NCBI RefSeq assembly: GCF_002102255.1
Contig: NZ_LQPH01000164.1
Span: 112,616 to 176,615 of the forward strand
Source: Mycobacterium nebraskense
GTDB lineage: Bacteria > Actinomycetota > Actinomycetes > Mycobacteriales > Mycobacteriaceae
Length of the DNA stretch: 64,000 bases
Direction: 5' to 3'
The notes beneath the pieces were generated by a model. That model saw nothing but the letters and a program-made list of their open reading frames with translations, made no database searches and was not told where the DNA came from. Below are positions 8,096-15,269 of this stretch, piece by piece; the first letter of the stretch is position 1; the number at the start of each line of letters is the position of its first letter. The position numbers and the translations under genes are program-made.

Positions 8096-8509
8096 CTACC
8101 GGGAAGTTGGTGGGCACTTGCGGGCGGGCGGGCAGCCGAACCGTAGGAGGTCGGTGACCCGAAGCTGGACGTAGACCTGCTCGACGGGTCCCAGGCGGGC
8201 CAGGCCCAGCGAGTCATGTATCCGGCCGGCCACGGTCGGCGGCAATTCTTGGAAGGTGCTGACACGGGCAAGCTTCCCGGTGGCCACCAGCTCGGCGAGG
8301 TAATGATGGGCCTGGCACGCCAGCTGGTCGATGGTCAGCCAGAATTCGAGCGGATACCCGGTGACGTCGGGTAGGGCCTCGTGGCTGACGTCGGTGACCG
8401 CGACGTAGGTTGCGTGGTCGTTGACGTAGCGAACGCGGGCCACCGCGGCGCCGTCGCCGGGTGCGGCGCCACCGAATGGTGAGACGGTGGCCACGTAGGT
8501 CGATGTCAT
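8096..8509 (-). CDS. Hypothetical protein of the dyad-controlled operon
   Basis: 137 residues, not recognised. The N-terminus is strand-like (YVATVSPFGGAAPGDGAAVA, then RVRYVNDHATYVAV). The middle has a helical region, WLTIDQLACQAHHYLAELVA, and the tail is rich in proline and basic residues. It is the last gene of a four-gene minus-strand group starting at 9628. No function can be given. Confidence 0.5.
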   Translation of the reverse strand: MTSTYVATVSPFGGAAPGDGAAVARVRYVNDHATYVAVTDVSHEALPDVTGYPLEFWLTIDQLACQAHHYLAELVATGKLARVSTFQELPPTVAGRIHDSLGLARLGPVEQVYVQLRVTDLLRFGCPPARKCPPTSR

Positions 8510-8560
8510 AGCTAGCTCCTGATCTGGTAGGCGGTTTCGTTGGTCGCGGACAGGCTCGGC

Positions 8561-9094
8561 TTAGCCGGGCGCGAAGAGTTCGAGCTGCACGGCGGTGGGG
8601 TCGCCGATGCGCAGGGCGCGGAGCAGGACGTCGTCGAGCTGGTCGCCGATGTGGCGGGCGCGGGCCCGGTGTGCGTCGGCCTCGTCGTGGCTGGGGTGAT
8701 AGCGGGTGCACGGGCCGCTGTGCGCGTTGGGGGCAGTGGTGGACCAAGGGCAGTAGCACCAGTCGTATGCCCGTGCATTCTCGGCCTGGTCCAGGTCTCT
8801 GACGGCGATGAGTTCGGCGCGGATGTCAGCGGGCAAGCCACGGGCATAGGCGTTGATCTGCGCCTTGGAGATGACGACGCGGGCCTCGCCGTGCCCGGGA
8901 GAGGTGATCTTGCCGCTGCGGGTGCTCCAGCCGGTCATCCACGCGGGGCCGCCGTGAGGGTGGGTGTGCCCCCACGCTCCGGACATGGACTGCATCAGGT
9001 GGTCAGTTCCGGCGGGTCCGATGAGGCAGTCGCGAATTGCCCAGCCGCCCATGAAATACAGCAGCCAACGCTGGTCGGTCGTGAGGTCAGTCAT
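8561..9094 (-). CDS. Hypothetical protein with Cys/His-rich segment
   Basis: 177 residues, not recognised. Start 9094 (MTDLTTDQRWLLYFMGGW) overlaps the end of the upstream gene by 8 nt. A possible metal site is WCYCPWST followed by SGPCTRYHPSHDEADAH. The rest is helical and acidic with no signal peptide. It sits in the minus-strand operon whose promoter region is the 9663-9707 dyad. Longer in-frame starts up to 9205 lie inside the neighbouring gene and are less likely. Confidence 0.55.
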   Translation of the reverse strand: MTDLTTDQRWLLYFMGGWAIRDCLIGPAGTDHLMQSMSGAWGHTHPHGGPAWMTGWSTRSGKITSPGHGEARVVISKAQINAYARGLPADIRAELIAVRDLDQAENARAYDWCYCPWSTTAPNAHSGPCTRYHPSHDEADAHRARARHIGDQLDDVLLRALRIGDPTAVQLELFAPG

Positions 9095-9293
9095 CGACAG
9101 GGCCATCGGTGTCGGGGTCGCCGTCCCATAGCGTGCTGTCGTTGAGATTGACTCGCAGGGGACCTGCTCCTGGGTTGGTGTCAACCTGGATGACCGGGAC
9201 GCCATCGACTTCTGACACGAAGGCGCTGACCAAAACCTCGGCGCCGCCGGGAATCTTGACGACCATTGCGTCCTCGTCGCGAGTGATCTGCAT
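9087..9293 (-). CDS. Small acidic hypothetical protein
   Basis: 68 residues, not recognised. It is acidic and strand-rich (DAMVVKIPGGAEVLVSAFVS), ending in a run of Asp/Gly (WDGDPDTDGPVDD). It overlaps the next gene at its 3' end, consistent with one transcript. Proteins this small and acidic near DNA-modification genes can be DNA mimics, but nothing here proves that. Confidence 0.5.
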   Translation of the reverse strand: MQITRDEDAMVVKIPGGAEVLVSAFVSEVDGVPVIQVDTNPGAGPLRVNLNDSTLWDGDPDTDGPVDD

Positions 9294-9373
9294 GTACGTA
9301 TCTCTTCCTTGTCGTTTACGGGCTGGACGTGAAAGTCGGTGGGGTAGGCGCGGTTCGGCCGCCAGCAGGCCGC

Positions 9374-9628
9374 TTAGCGCCAGCTTGCGGATTCGGTTAC
9401 CGAACGAACGTCGGAGGACTCCCGGGCCACCACCGCTTCGGTAATGACACCGGCGTTGCCGACCTCGTAGCCGAACGCCTGGGCCAGATCGTGGTCATCG
9501 AGTGCGGCGTATTCGTTACGGATGGCCGCGTCGATGCCGGTTTTGGTTTGGGCCAGCAGGTTCAAGGCTTCTTCGCGTGTAAAAGCTGAGTGGCGCACCT
9601 CAGTGATTTCGCGGTCAACGTAGATCAT
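9374..9628 (-). CDS. Small hypothetical protein, first gene of leftward dyad-controlled operon
   Basis: 84 residues, not recognised. It begins MIYVDREITEVRHSAFTREE with a predicted helix (ALNLLAQTKTGIDAAIRNEY). An AAGGAG ribosome site precedes ATG 9628, only 35 nt from the near edge of the 45-bp dyad (9663-9707). It is divergent from the PP-loop gene at 9731, so one operator can control both directions. Confidence 0.6.
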   Translation of the reverse strand: MIYVDREITEVRHSAFTREEALNLLAQTKTGIDAAIRNEYAALDDHDLAQAFGYEVGNAGVITEAVVARESSDVRSVTESASWR

Positions 9629-9662
9629 GGGGCCTACTCCTTCGTGCGAGACTCGAACCGTG

Positions 9663-9707
9663 GATGTTGCTTATAGTCTACATCCGCTGTAGACTATAAG
9701 CAACATC
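9663..9707. promoter_or_regulatory. Operator: 19-bp perfect inverted repeat between divergent genes
   Basis: Left arm GATGTTGCTTATAGTCTAC (9663-9681), 7-nt spacer, perfect right arm ending at 9707. It contains the same GTAGACTATA core as the sites at 7976-8010 and 10960-10976. Both arms carry -10-like TATAGT/TAGACT hexamers pointing outward to the genes at 9628 and 9731, so a protein bound here would block both promoters. Confidence 0.8.
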
Positions 9708-9730
9708 AATCGAGGGGTTGAGTAACCGAA

Positions 9731-10933
9731 ATGCCCATCACTGCAACGCAGTACAGTCCGAAGCGGCTGGCCGGACTCGATAGCCATGCGGCCGAACCAT
9801 CGGTGGTGCTGTCGTTCGGCCTGGGCCTGGACAGCACGTCGCTGCTGATCCGATGGCTCACCGATACCTCGTCACGCGACTTCGCCCTTGAGGACCTGGT
9901 GCTTGTCACCGCGATGACCGGGCACGAGAGCGCGGCGACGGTCGATGCGATGAATCGGCTTGTCCTACCCCGCTTGCGCCAGCACGCGATCCGCTACATC
10001 CAGACGGCCCGCTCGCAACGCAGGACCAGCCGCGCCGGAGACGGCATCGTGATCCGCGACGACTCACGCACTCCGCAGCAGCTCCACGCCGGGGGCCAGT
10101 ACACCCTCGGCGATGAAATGCTCTCGGCGGCAACGATCCCGCAGCGCGGCGGATCTAGAATTTGCAGTGTCCACTCCAAGGGCGATGCACTCGATCCCGT
10201 CATTGCACGCATTACGAAGGGCCGCCCCTATCGCCATGCACTCGGCTTCGAAGCCAATGAAGCCGCCCGGGCCGCCAAAGACCAGTTGCACGACACCGAA
10301 TTGCGTCGTGGCTGGTATCCGCTTATAGACTGGCGGTGGACCAGATCGCATTGCCGCCGCTACTTGCTCGACGTTCTCGGTGAGAGCGTACCCAAGAGCT
10401 GTTGTGGCTTTTGTCCGTTCGCGATGAGCACAGCCGCGGGCCGGGCCCAGGTGGTCGAGCGCTACCGTCGAGAGCCACAACTTGGTGCCGACGCGATGTT
10501 CCTCGAGCATCTCGCCCGCAGCATCAACCCGGCACAGACCCTCATCGAGGGCAGCAGTGTCGCCGACCTGGTGACCGAGTCCGGCCTGTCAGAAGTCAGG
10601 GACCTGTTCGAGGCAGAACTGCACAACCGCGCCTGGTCGATCTACGAAGTGCGGCGCGTGACACGCCCGGGCAAGGACGGCCGGCGCGACATCGTTGCTC
10701 GATCCCTGCGCATTGTCGCAACGGGTAGTCGGGCGGCGATGACCGATCAGCTGGCCTCACAGCCCGGCCGCTCGGTGCGCGGCCAGGACGGGATCGTTCG
10801 CCACGTCTTACGGGATCGCCGCCGCGACGGAATCGATCACCTCTTTGTGGCCGCTCCAGCGGGAGCGCAGGCCAAGCAGCGCACCGGCTTCGAACAGTGG
10901 TGGCAAGAAGCCACAGCCGACAGCCTGTTTTAA
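9731..10933 (+). CDS. PP-loop (PAPS-reductase-like) protein, second family
   Basis: 400 residues. The nucleotide-binding loop is LSFGLGLDSTSLL (about 27-39), a variant of SGGxDS. Later come VLVTAMTGHES, SRICSVHSKGD (C145), the GFEANEAAR segment, and KSCCGFCPFAM (C224, C225, C228), which together suggest a cysteine-assisted sulfur or nucleotide chemistry. The fold family includes PAPS reductase, DndC and QueC; no dnd operon is present. It differs clearly from the PP-loop protein at 3109-4026. A GAGGGG ribosome site precedes ATG 9731. The 45-bp dyad ends 23 nt upstream and the XRE regulator gene follows 62 nt downstream, so all three appear to form one unit. Confidence 0.75.
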   Translation: MPITATQYSPKRLAGLDSHAAEPSVVLSFGLGLDSTSLLIRWLTDTSSRDFALEDLVLVTAMTGHESAATVDAMNRLVLPRLRQHAIRYIQTARSQRRTSRAGDGIVIRDDSRTPQQLHAGGQYTLGDEMLSAATIPQRGGSRICSVHSKGDALDPVIARITKGRPYRHALGFEANEAARAAKDQLHDTELRRGWYPLIDWRWTRSHCRRYLLDVLGESVPKSCCGFCPFAMSTAAGRAQVVERYRREPQLGADAMFLEHLARSINPAQTLIEGSSVADLVTESGLSEVRDLFEAELHNRAWSIYEVRRVTRPGKDGRRDIVARSLRIVATGSRAAMTDQLASQPGRSVRGQDGIVRHVLRDRRRDGIDHLFVAAPAGAQAKQRTGFEQWWQEATADSLF

Positions 10934-10959
10934 ACCGCCCGGGAGCGGGAGCCCGGCGC

Positions 10960-10976
10960 GTAGACTATGTGCAACA
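10960..10976. promoter_or_regulatory. Half operator upstream of the XRE regulator
   Basis: GTAGACTATGTGCAACA differs at two positions from the right arm of the 9689-9707 repeat (GTAGACTATAAGCAACA). It lies 19 nt before the regulator start at 10996 and overlaps a TAGACT -10. This fits autoregulation through a single, weaker site, as in restriction-modification controller genes. Confidence 0.65.
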
Positions 10977-10995
10977 ACGGAATGGGGCGGCGGAG

Positions 10996-11259
10996 ATGGT
11001 CGAGACAATGCAGATTAATGACGAGGCCATTCAAGCTCGGGTCGGCATGCGGATCAAGGCCCGCCGCGAGAAGTTGGGGCTGTCGCAAAACGACCTCGGC
11101 GAGCTCAGCGGAACTCACCGGACCTACGTCAACCAGCTCGAGAACGGTCGCAAAAACGTTACGGTCGGCACCCTGGCGCGGATAGCGAGCGCTCTTCGCA
11201 CAACTCCCTCAGCGTTAACCCAAGGCATACTTGACGGCGGCCACGAGGCTTCTGACTGA
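10996..11259 (+). CDS. XRE-family regulator resembling restriction-modification controller (C) proteins
   Basis: 87 residues. A single Cro/C1-type helix-turn-helix: VGMRIKARREKLGLSQNDLG, ELSGTHRTYVNQLENGRKN, then VTVGTLARIASALRTTPSAL. The HRTYVNQLENGRKNVTVGTL part closely matches the recognition region of C proteins. Start 10996 has GGCGGAG immediately upstream; ATG 11008 is an alternative. It probably binds the GTAGACTATA sites near its own gene, the PP-loop/9628 divergent promoters and the methyltransferase, coordinating the block (inference from shared sites). Confidence 0.75.
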   Translation: MVETMQINDEAIQARVGMRIKARREKLGLSQNDLGELSGTHRTYVNQLENGRKNVTVGTLARIASALRTTPSALTQGILDGGHEASD

Positions 11260-11321
11260 CGACCGCCGCGTTGCCGGTTTCTCTAGGGTTGAACGGCGCA
11301 GGTGTCGTGATCGGTTCGCTC

Positions 11322-11681
11322 TCAATCGAATTCGCGGTTATCCGGCTCGGTCTCTTCGTACGGTTCGACGACGGAGAGGTCGGTCGTGATCAGCTGCGGG
11401 TCTAGCAAGAGCGGGACTGTCAGGCGCGACTTTCCGTTACTGCTGGTGGCCGGCATGAGGACCGCGGCCAGCCAGCCGCCGTCGCTTCGCCGGATCCACG
11501 CGATCTGGCGCGCGAGCATGTGGGCTTCGACGCGCAGGCCGAGAGATCTCACCCAGAGCGGCAGTTCGTCGGCGCGGACGTGCGCGGTGCTGGGCAGGGC
11601 CTCGGCGGCGTGGACCGCGACCGGGCGGTTGGTGCGAAAGAGGGTTGGGTAGGCCGGGTCCGATACCCAGCGTTCGAACAT
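11322..11681 (-). CDS. Hypothetical protein
   Basis: 119 residues from MFERWVSDPAYPTLFRTNRP; not recognised. No signal peptide or membrane helix; the C-terminus is strand-rich and ends in acidic residues (VVEPYEETEPDNREFD). The reading frame stays open upstream to 11825 but that part lies within the IS end, so the ATG at 11681 is preferred. It is a plasmid-type gene flanked by the IS insertion. Confidence 0.5.
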   Translation of the reverse strand: MFERWVSDPAYPTLFRTNRPVAVHAAEALPSTAHVRADELPLWVRSLGLRVEAHMLARQIAWIRRSDGGWLAAVLMPATSSNGKSRLTVPLLLDPQLITTDLSVVEPYEETEPDNREFD

Positions 11682-11722
11682 GCTTTCGCATATTACGCCT
11701 CTGTCGCGGCTAGGTCCGCCGC

Positions 11723-13038
11723 GTTGACTCGTCAGAAATGCGCGCGAAAGGGTGGGTCGTTGCCTCACCGGAAATGCGCGCGTACGCCCAGTGGATGGGG
11801 TTGACGTTGGCAGAGCGCAGAGCAATCACCGAGACGGTCGCGATCCGCTACCAGCAGGCGAGCAAGCGCGCTAAGAGTCGGATTCTCGATGAGTTGTGCG
11901 CCAATACCGGGTGGCATCGCAGCCATGCCCGCAAGGCCCTCAAGGCCGCACTGGTGCCCACGGTGGTGATCGCGCGCAAGCCACGGCCGGTGACGTACGG
12001 CGATGATGTCATCGCTGCGTTGATCCGCTGCTGGGTGGTGCTCGACAGGCCGGCGGGCAAACGGCTTGCACCCATGCTCATAGAGCTGGTGGCCGTACTG
12101 CGCTACTTCGGGGAGCTGATCATCGATGACGCCACCGCGGAGTTGTTGGTGTCGATGTCGGCGGCCACCATCGATCGCCGTCTGGCCCCAGAACGGGCCA
12201 AATACCAGCTTCGGGGGCGTGTTGGGACGAAGCCGGGATCGCTGCTCAAAAGCCAGATCCCGGTGCGCACCTGGGCCGAGTGGGACGACGCTCGACCCGG
12301 GTTCGTCGAGATCGATCTGGTCTGGCACGACGGCGGCACCCGCGGTGGGGGTCATGCCTTCACCTTGACGGTCACCGACGTCGCCACCGGCTGGACCGAG
12401 AACCGCTCGGTGCCCGACAAGAGCGCCAAATGCGTGCTGGCAGCACTCAACGGCATCGCCCGCAAGATGCCCTTCCCGATCGTGGGCGTGGACTGCGACA
12501 ACGGATCGGAATTCATCAACGACCACCTGCTCGACTGGTGCCAAGGCCGCCAGATCACCTTCACCCGGGCGCGGCCGGGCAACAAAAACGACGGCTGTCA
12601 CGTCGAGCAAAAGAACTGGACGGTGGTGCGCACCGTGGTCGGCTACCACCGTTACGACAGCCCCGCAGAACTGTTGCTACTCAACGAGATCTGGCAGCTG
12701 CAGTCCAAGCTGACCAACTACTTCTACCCCCAGCAGAAGCTGATATCCAAAACCCGTCACGGCGCCAAGGTGGCCAAAAAGCACGACACCGCCGCCACCC
12801 CATTTCACCGCGCAATCGATCACCCCACCATGACCGTGGAACGCATCGTGGCGTTGACTCGCGACTACTCGCTGATCAATCCCGCCGCCACCCAACGCCA
12901 AGTTCACGCCCTGACCACCCAGCTGCTGACCCTGGCCACCAGCAAAGCCGGACCCGGCGCCCAAGCTCAAGTCAACAAGCGCGCACGTTTACGTGAGGCA
13001 ACGAATCCGCCTTCGCGCGCATCTTGACGTGAGGCAAC
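11723..13038 (+). mobile_element. Insertion sequence with integrase-core transposase
   Basis: About 1.3 kb. Left end GTTGACTCGTCAGAAATGCGCGCG and right end (inverted) GTTGCCTCACGTCAAGATGCGCGCG match imperfectly over about 30 bp. Each end also carries an internal GTTGCCTCAC copy. GCCGC occurs beside both ends (11718-11722 and 13041-13045) but is offset by 2 nt on the right, so it is only a possible target duplication. Confidence 0.75.
11738..13027 (+). CDS. DDE transposase (integrase catalytic core)
   Basis: 429 residues; cuts and joins the IS ends. The N-terminal part (ERRAITETVAIRYQQASKRA, then the TGWHRSHARKAL helix) looks DNA-binding. The catalytic triad of an rve-type core is visible as FVEIDLVWHDGG (D), VGVDCDNGSEF (D) and NDGCHVEQKNW (E). 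Family placement is ISNCY/IS481-like by general layout; the exact IS name cannot be given. The reading frame begins inside the left terminal repeat, so the true start may be the ATG at 11774 (MRAYAQWMGLTL). It appears intact. Confidence 0.85.
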   Translation: MRAKGWVVASPEMRAYAQWMGLTLAERRAITETVAIRYQQASKRAKSRILDELCANTGWHRSHARKALKAALVPTVVIARKPRPVTYGDDVIAALIRCWVVLDRPAGKRLAPMLIELVAVLRYFGELIIDDATAELLVSMSAATIDRRLAPERAKYQLRGRVGTKPGSLLKSQIPVRTWAEWDDARPGFVEIDLVWHDGGTRGGGHAFTLTVTDVATGWTENRSVPDKSAKCVLAALNGIARKMPFPIVGVDCDNGSEFINDHLLDWCQGRQITFTRARPGNKNDGCHVEQKNWTVVRTVVGYHRYDSPAELLLLNEIWQLQSKLTNYFYPQQKLISKTRHGAKVAKKHDTAATPFHRAIDHPTMTVERIVALTRDYSLINPAATQRQVHALTTQLLTLATSKAGPGAQAQVNKRARLREATNPPSRAS

Positions 13039-13087
13039 AGGCCGCATCCAAGCCCTGGGGCCGAGGACCGCAGACTGAGACTGATGC

Positions 13088-13122
13088 CCTACCCTTTGTG
13101 GGTTCAACCCACAAAGGGTAGG
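13088..13122. promoter_or_regulatory. 35-bp palindromic operator of the RelE/ParE-type TA pair
   Basis: CCTACCCTTTGTGGGTT, one base, then the perfect reverse complement. It ends 8 nt before the antitoxin start, the expected place for antitoxin/toxin autorepression. Confidence 0.8.
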
Positions 13123-13130
13123 ATAGTGAT

Positions 13131-13367
13131 ATGAGCGAGATGATCCGTACCGACAGCCGCGGCCGCGTCACCCTGGTGGGTCACCCGGACTCGACGTACT
13201 TGCTACGCGAAGAACCCGACGGCGTGCTGGTGCTGGAACCGGCCGTAGTCATGTCGGCGGCACAGGCGAGCTACCTCGCGCTCCCGACTGCCGACCGCAC
13301 GCGCATCGAGGACTTCCTCGACGACCCGGCCACCGCCGTGAAACGCACCTATACGCGGCGCCGGTAG
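13131..13367 (+). CDS. Type II antitoxin (AbrB-like N-terminus)
   Basis: 78 residues. The N-terminal half, TDSRGRVTLVGHPDSTYLLR followed by EEPDGVLVLEPA, has the strand pattern of a swapped-hairpin (AbrB-like) DNA-binding domain. The C-terminal half (RTRIEDFLDDPATAVKRTYT) is the likely toxin-binding tail. It starts 8 nt after a long palindrome and ends 2 nt before the toxin gene. Assignment rests on pairing with a RelE/ParE-like toxin. Confidence 0.7.
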   Translation: MSEMIRTDSRGRVTLVGHPDSTYLLREEPDGVLVLEPAVVMSAAQASYLALPTADRTRIEDFLDDPATAVKRTYTRRR

Positions 13368-13369
13368 CC

Positions 13370-13651
13370 GTGCCCATCGAGTACGCACCTGAGGCCGCCG
13401 CGCAGCTCGACGCGCTGGAGCAATCTGCCGACGACCAGACTTGGGACGCGATCTGCGATGTGCTCGAACTGATCGACCAGCACCCGGACAGCGCGCAGGC
13501 CAGGCGGGAAGAAATTACCGGATCAAACGGCAAGAGAATGTGGAAGGTGCCCGTGCGGTCCCCATCCGTCGACAGTCTCGCCGTCCTATGGACGCGCGGC
13601 TCCGCTGGCGACTATGTGGTGTTCGTCGGCGTTATGCCGATCGCAAGGTAG
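13370..13651 (+). CDS. RelE/ParE-superfamily toxin
   Basis: 93 residues from GTG 13370. IEYAPEAAAQLDALEQSADD at the N-terminus, then IDQHPDSAQARREEI and the WKVPVRSPSVDSLAVLWTRG strand region follow the RelE/ParE plan (helix pair then beta sheet). Such toxins cut mRNA at ribosomes or poison gyrase; which one cannot be told. It is translated right after its antitoxin and is probably co-repressed from the 13088 palindrome. Confidence 0.7.
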   Translation: MPIEYAPEAAAQLDALEQSADDQTWDAICDVLELIDQHPDSAQARREEITGSNGKRMWKVPVRSPSVDSLAVLWTRGSAGDYVVFVGVMPIAR

Positions 13652-13787
13652 CGGCGCAAGCAGCCAACCAACCGCACAAGACTTCTCGGCACGGCCCAGC
13701 TGTCCGTTCTCACCGAACCTGGGGCAAGATTCTCATCGAATCGGGGCGTGTGGGCTTCGGTGGCCGCCGGCCAGGCCGTACCCGAGC

Positions 13788-13819
13788 GAATATATACCGC
13801 GATGCGTCGTGTATATACT
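13788..13819 (+). promoter_or_regulatory. vapBC promoter/operator
   Basis: Two near-inverted ATATATAC/GTATATAC boxes surround CGCGATGCGTCG. The right one supplies a -10 (TATACT, 13814-13819) 6 nt before the GTG start, giving a leaderless message and a likely VapBC-binding operator. Confidence 0.6.
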
Positions 13820-13825
13820 GGGCTT

Positions 13826-14020
13826 GTGGGAAAGCATCTGATCGACATTGACGAGAAGGCATTGGAGATGGCTCGCGCGGAACTGGGAACTTCTACGATC
13901 AAAGAGACGGTAAACGCGGCTCTGCGCCGGGCGACGTCGCACCGACTACAGCATGTGTCCGCCGCGCTGGACGCATTGGCCGCCGCACCGTCCGAAGATC
14001 GCGCTGAGGCATGGCGCTGA
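13826..14020 (+). CDS. vapB: VapB-type antitoxin
   Basis: 64 residues from GTG 13826 (VGKHLIDIDEKALEMARAEL). A short strand then two helices (GTSTIKETVNAALRRATSHR) form a ribbon-helix-helix DNA-binding domain; the acidic tail (AAPSEDRAEAWR) should bind VapC. The GTG is preferred over ATG 13802 because the TATACT -10 ends 6 nt upstream. It overlaps vapC by 10 nt. It sits inside a transposable cassette. Confidence 0.75.
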   Translation: MGKHLIDIDEKALEMARAELGTSTIKETVNAALRRATSHRLQHVSAALDALAAAPSEDRAEAWR

Positions 14021-14424
14021 CGTTTCTCATCGACACCAGTGTGATCAAACGACTCGGCCAGCCCAGTGTGCGGCAAGCGGTGGAACCGCTCGCGGCTTCG
14101 GGCGAGGTCGCGAGGGCCCGTATCACCGATCTCGAGGTCGGCTATTCGGCGAGGAATGCGGCCGAGTGGGACCGCCTTATCGCGGCATTGGACGCATTCG
14201 AGCCGGTTGAATCGACCGAATCGCATCATCGTCGCGCACTTCAGGTGCAACGGCTCCTCGCTGAGCGAAGCCAGCGGGGCCGCAAGATCCCTGACCTACT
14301 GATCGCCGCCGCCGGCGAAGAACACGGACTGACCGTCTTGCACTACGACTCCGACTTCGACCTGATTTCCGCAGTGACCGGCCAGCGGTGCCAATGGGTG
14401 GTGCCATGTGGGACTGCCGATTAG
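14011..14424 (+). CDS. vapC: VapC toxin, PIN-domain ribonuclease
   Basis: 137 residues. The PIN acidic residues are visible in order: FLIDTSVI (D8), ITDLEVGYSAR (E), KIPDLLIAAAG (D) and HYDSDFDLI (D). It therefore should be an Mg-dependent RNase that inhibits translation when VapB is lost. The start overlaps vapB, typical of coupled TA genes. The fold appears complete. In this location it may stabilise the cassette or the replicon. Confidence 0.85.
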   Translation: MALTFLIDTSVIKRLGQPSVRQAVEPLAASGEVARARITDLEVGYSARNAAEWDRLIAALDAFEPVESTESHHRRALQVQRLLAERSQRGRKIPDLLIAAAGEEHGLTVLHYDSDFDLISAVTGQRCQWVVPCGTAD

Positions 14425-14559
14425 AGCGCCCTGGCCCAGCTGAGGTACCGAGAGGATTGACTGGCTCGGTCGCGGATGTCGCGTTGCCCCACCGAGTCCG
14501 GAAGCACGCGTGCCCCAGATTCGCTGAGAATCTTGCCCCAGGTTCAGTGAGAACGGACA

Positions 14560-15269
14560 CCAGCGCCGAGGTAACTGACGCTGAAATTCGCGCTCACGGT
14601 TCACGTCATTACGTCACCGTGACGAATCGGATGCGTGTCGCCCCACGCGAAATGTCAGCCGGAACAATGATTTCCGATCATTTCATGCATAACGGTGATT
14701 ATGCATGAATTATAGGCCGGGCTCCTTCCCAATACCGGATCGCGAGACGAAAAGCCAACCACGGGCGGCATGCGGAACGCCGGCTGCACCCGCACCCACG
14801 GCGGACACCGGTGACCCTCAGGAACGCCGGTCGAAGCTGCCTCTTGGTGGCCGGCGCGAAACACGGCGGGACGCTGACGATTTCGGCAACGCTGGCCGTT
14901 GCGCCGGCACATGGTCGATACGTCACTGTGACGCTTCAATCGCCAATCACGCTGGGCGCGAGCATCTTCCGCAACGTTTCATGGTTTTCATAGATAATCT
15001 ACATTATTCATGAAGAACTGCCGCATATTTCATCAGATGAAACAATCGCGTATCTGACGGCCCGGCCGGTTGGACGAATCTTTTCACATGAACGCTGGCT
15101 TTGAACTGGGGATTTGGTATCGCTGCGACCGTGGCTGCGGTGGTTGTCGTGGTGGTTCTGCCGCAGCAGCAGAACGAATCGCTTCCGGAGTGCTGTACGG
15201 ACCTGCACCGATGTGGTATTGATTCAGTAGGTGATTCAATGATTCATCGAATGAGACCACCGGGGGGTC
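14560..15269. other. Non-coding region upstream of the recombinase operon
   Basis: No credible gene. Several dyads occur: CGTCACCGTGACG (14612-14624), CGTCACTGTGACG (14921-14933), an 11-bp inverted repeat TTCATGCATAA with 6-nt loop (14682-14709), and TTTCATCAGATGAAA (15028-15042). They may be recombinase or regulator binding sites for the operon starting at 15270. Short open frames here lack ribosome sites. Confidence 0.4.

Larger units (their letters stand above)
13701..14559. mobile_element. Non-autonomous transposable cassette carrying vapBC
   Basis: 859 bp bounded by about 52-bp inverted repeats: 13701-13752 and 14505-14559, both beginning TGTCCGTTCTCAC when read inward, with 3-4 mismatches and one indel. 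CCAGC is directly repeated outside both ends (13696-13700 and 14560-14564), a 5-bp target-site duplication. No transposase lies inside; only vapB and vapC. It must have been moved by a transposase acting in trans. Confidence 0.8.

Noticed and set aside
3109..10933. DNA phosphorothioation (dnd/ssp) system, from the two PP-loop proteins
   Set aside because: No DndA/IscS-like desulfurase, DndB, DndD, DndE or SspB-like gene is seen; PP-loop proteins alone do not define it.
14705..15013. Open frame between vapC and the integrase
   Set aside because: No ribosome site, no family resemblance, unusual composition.
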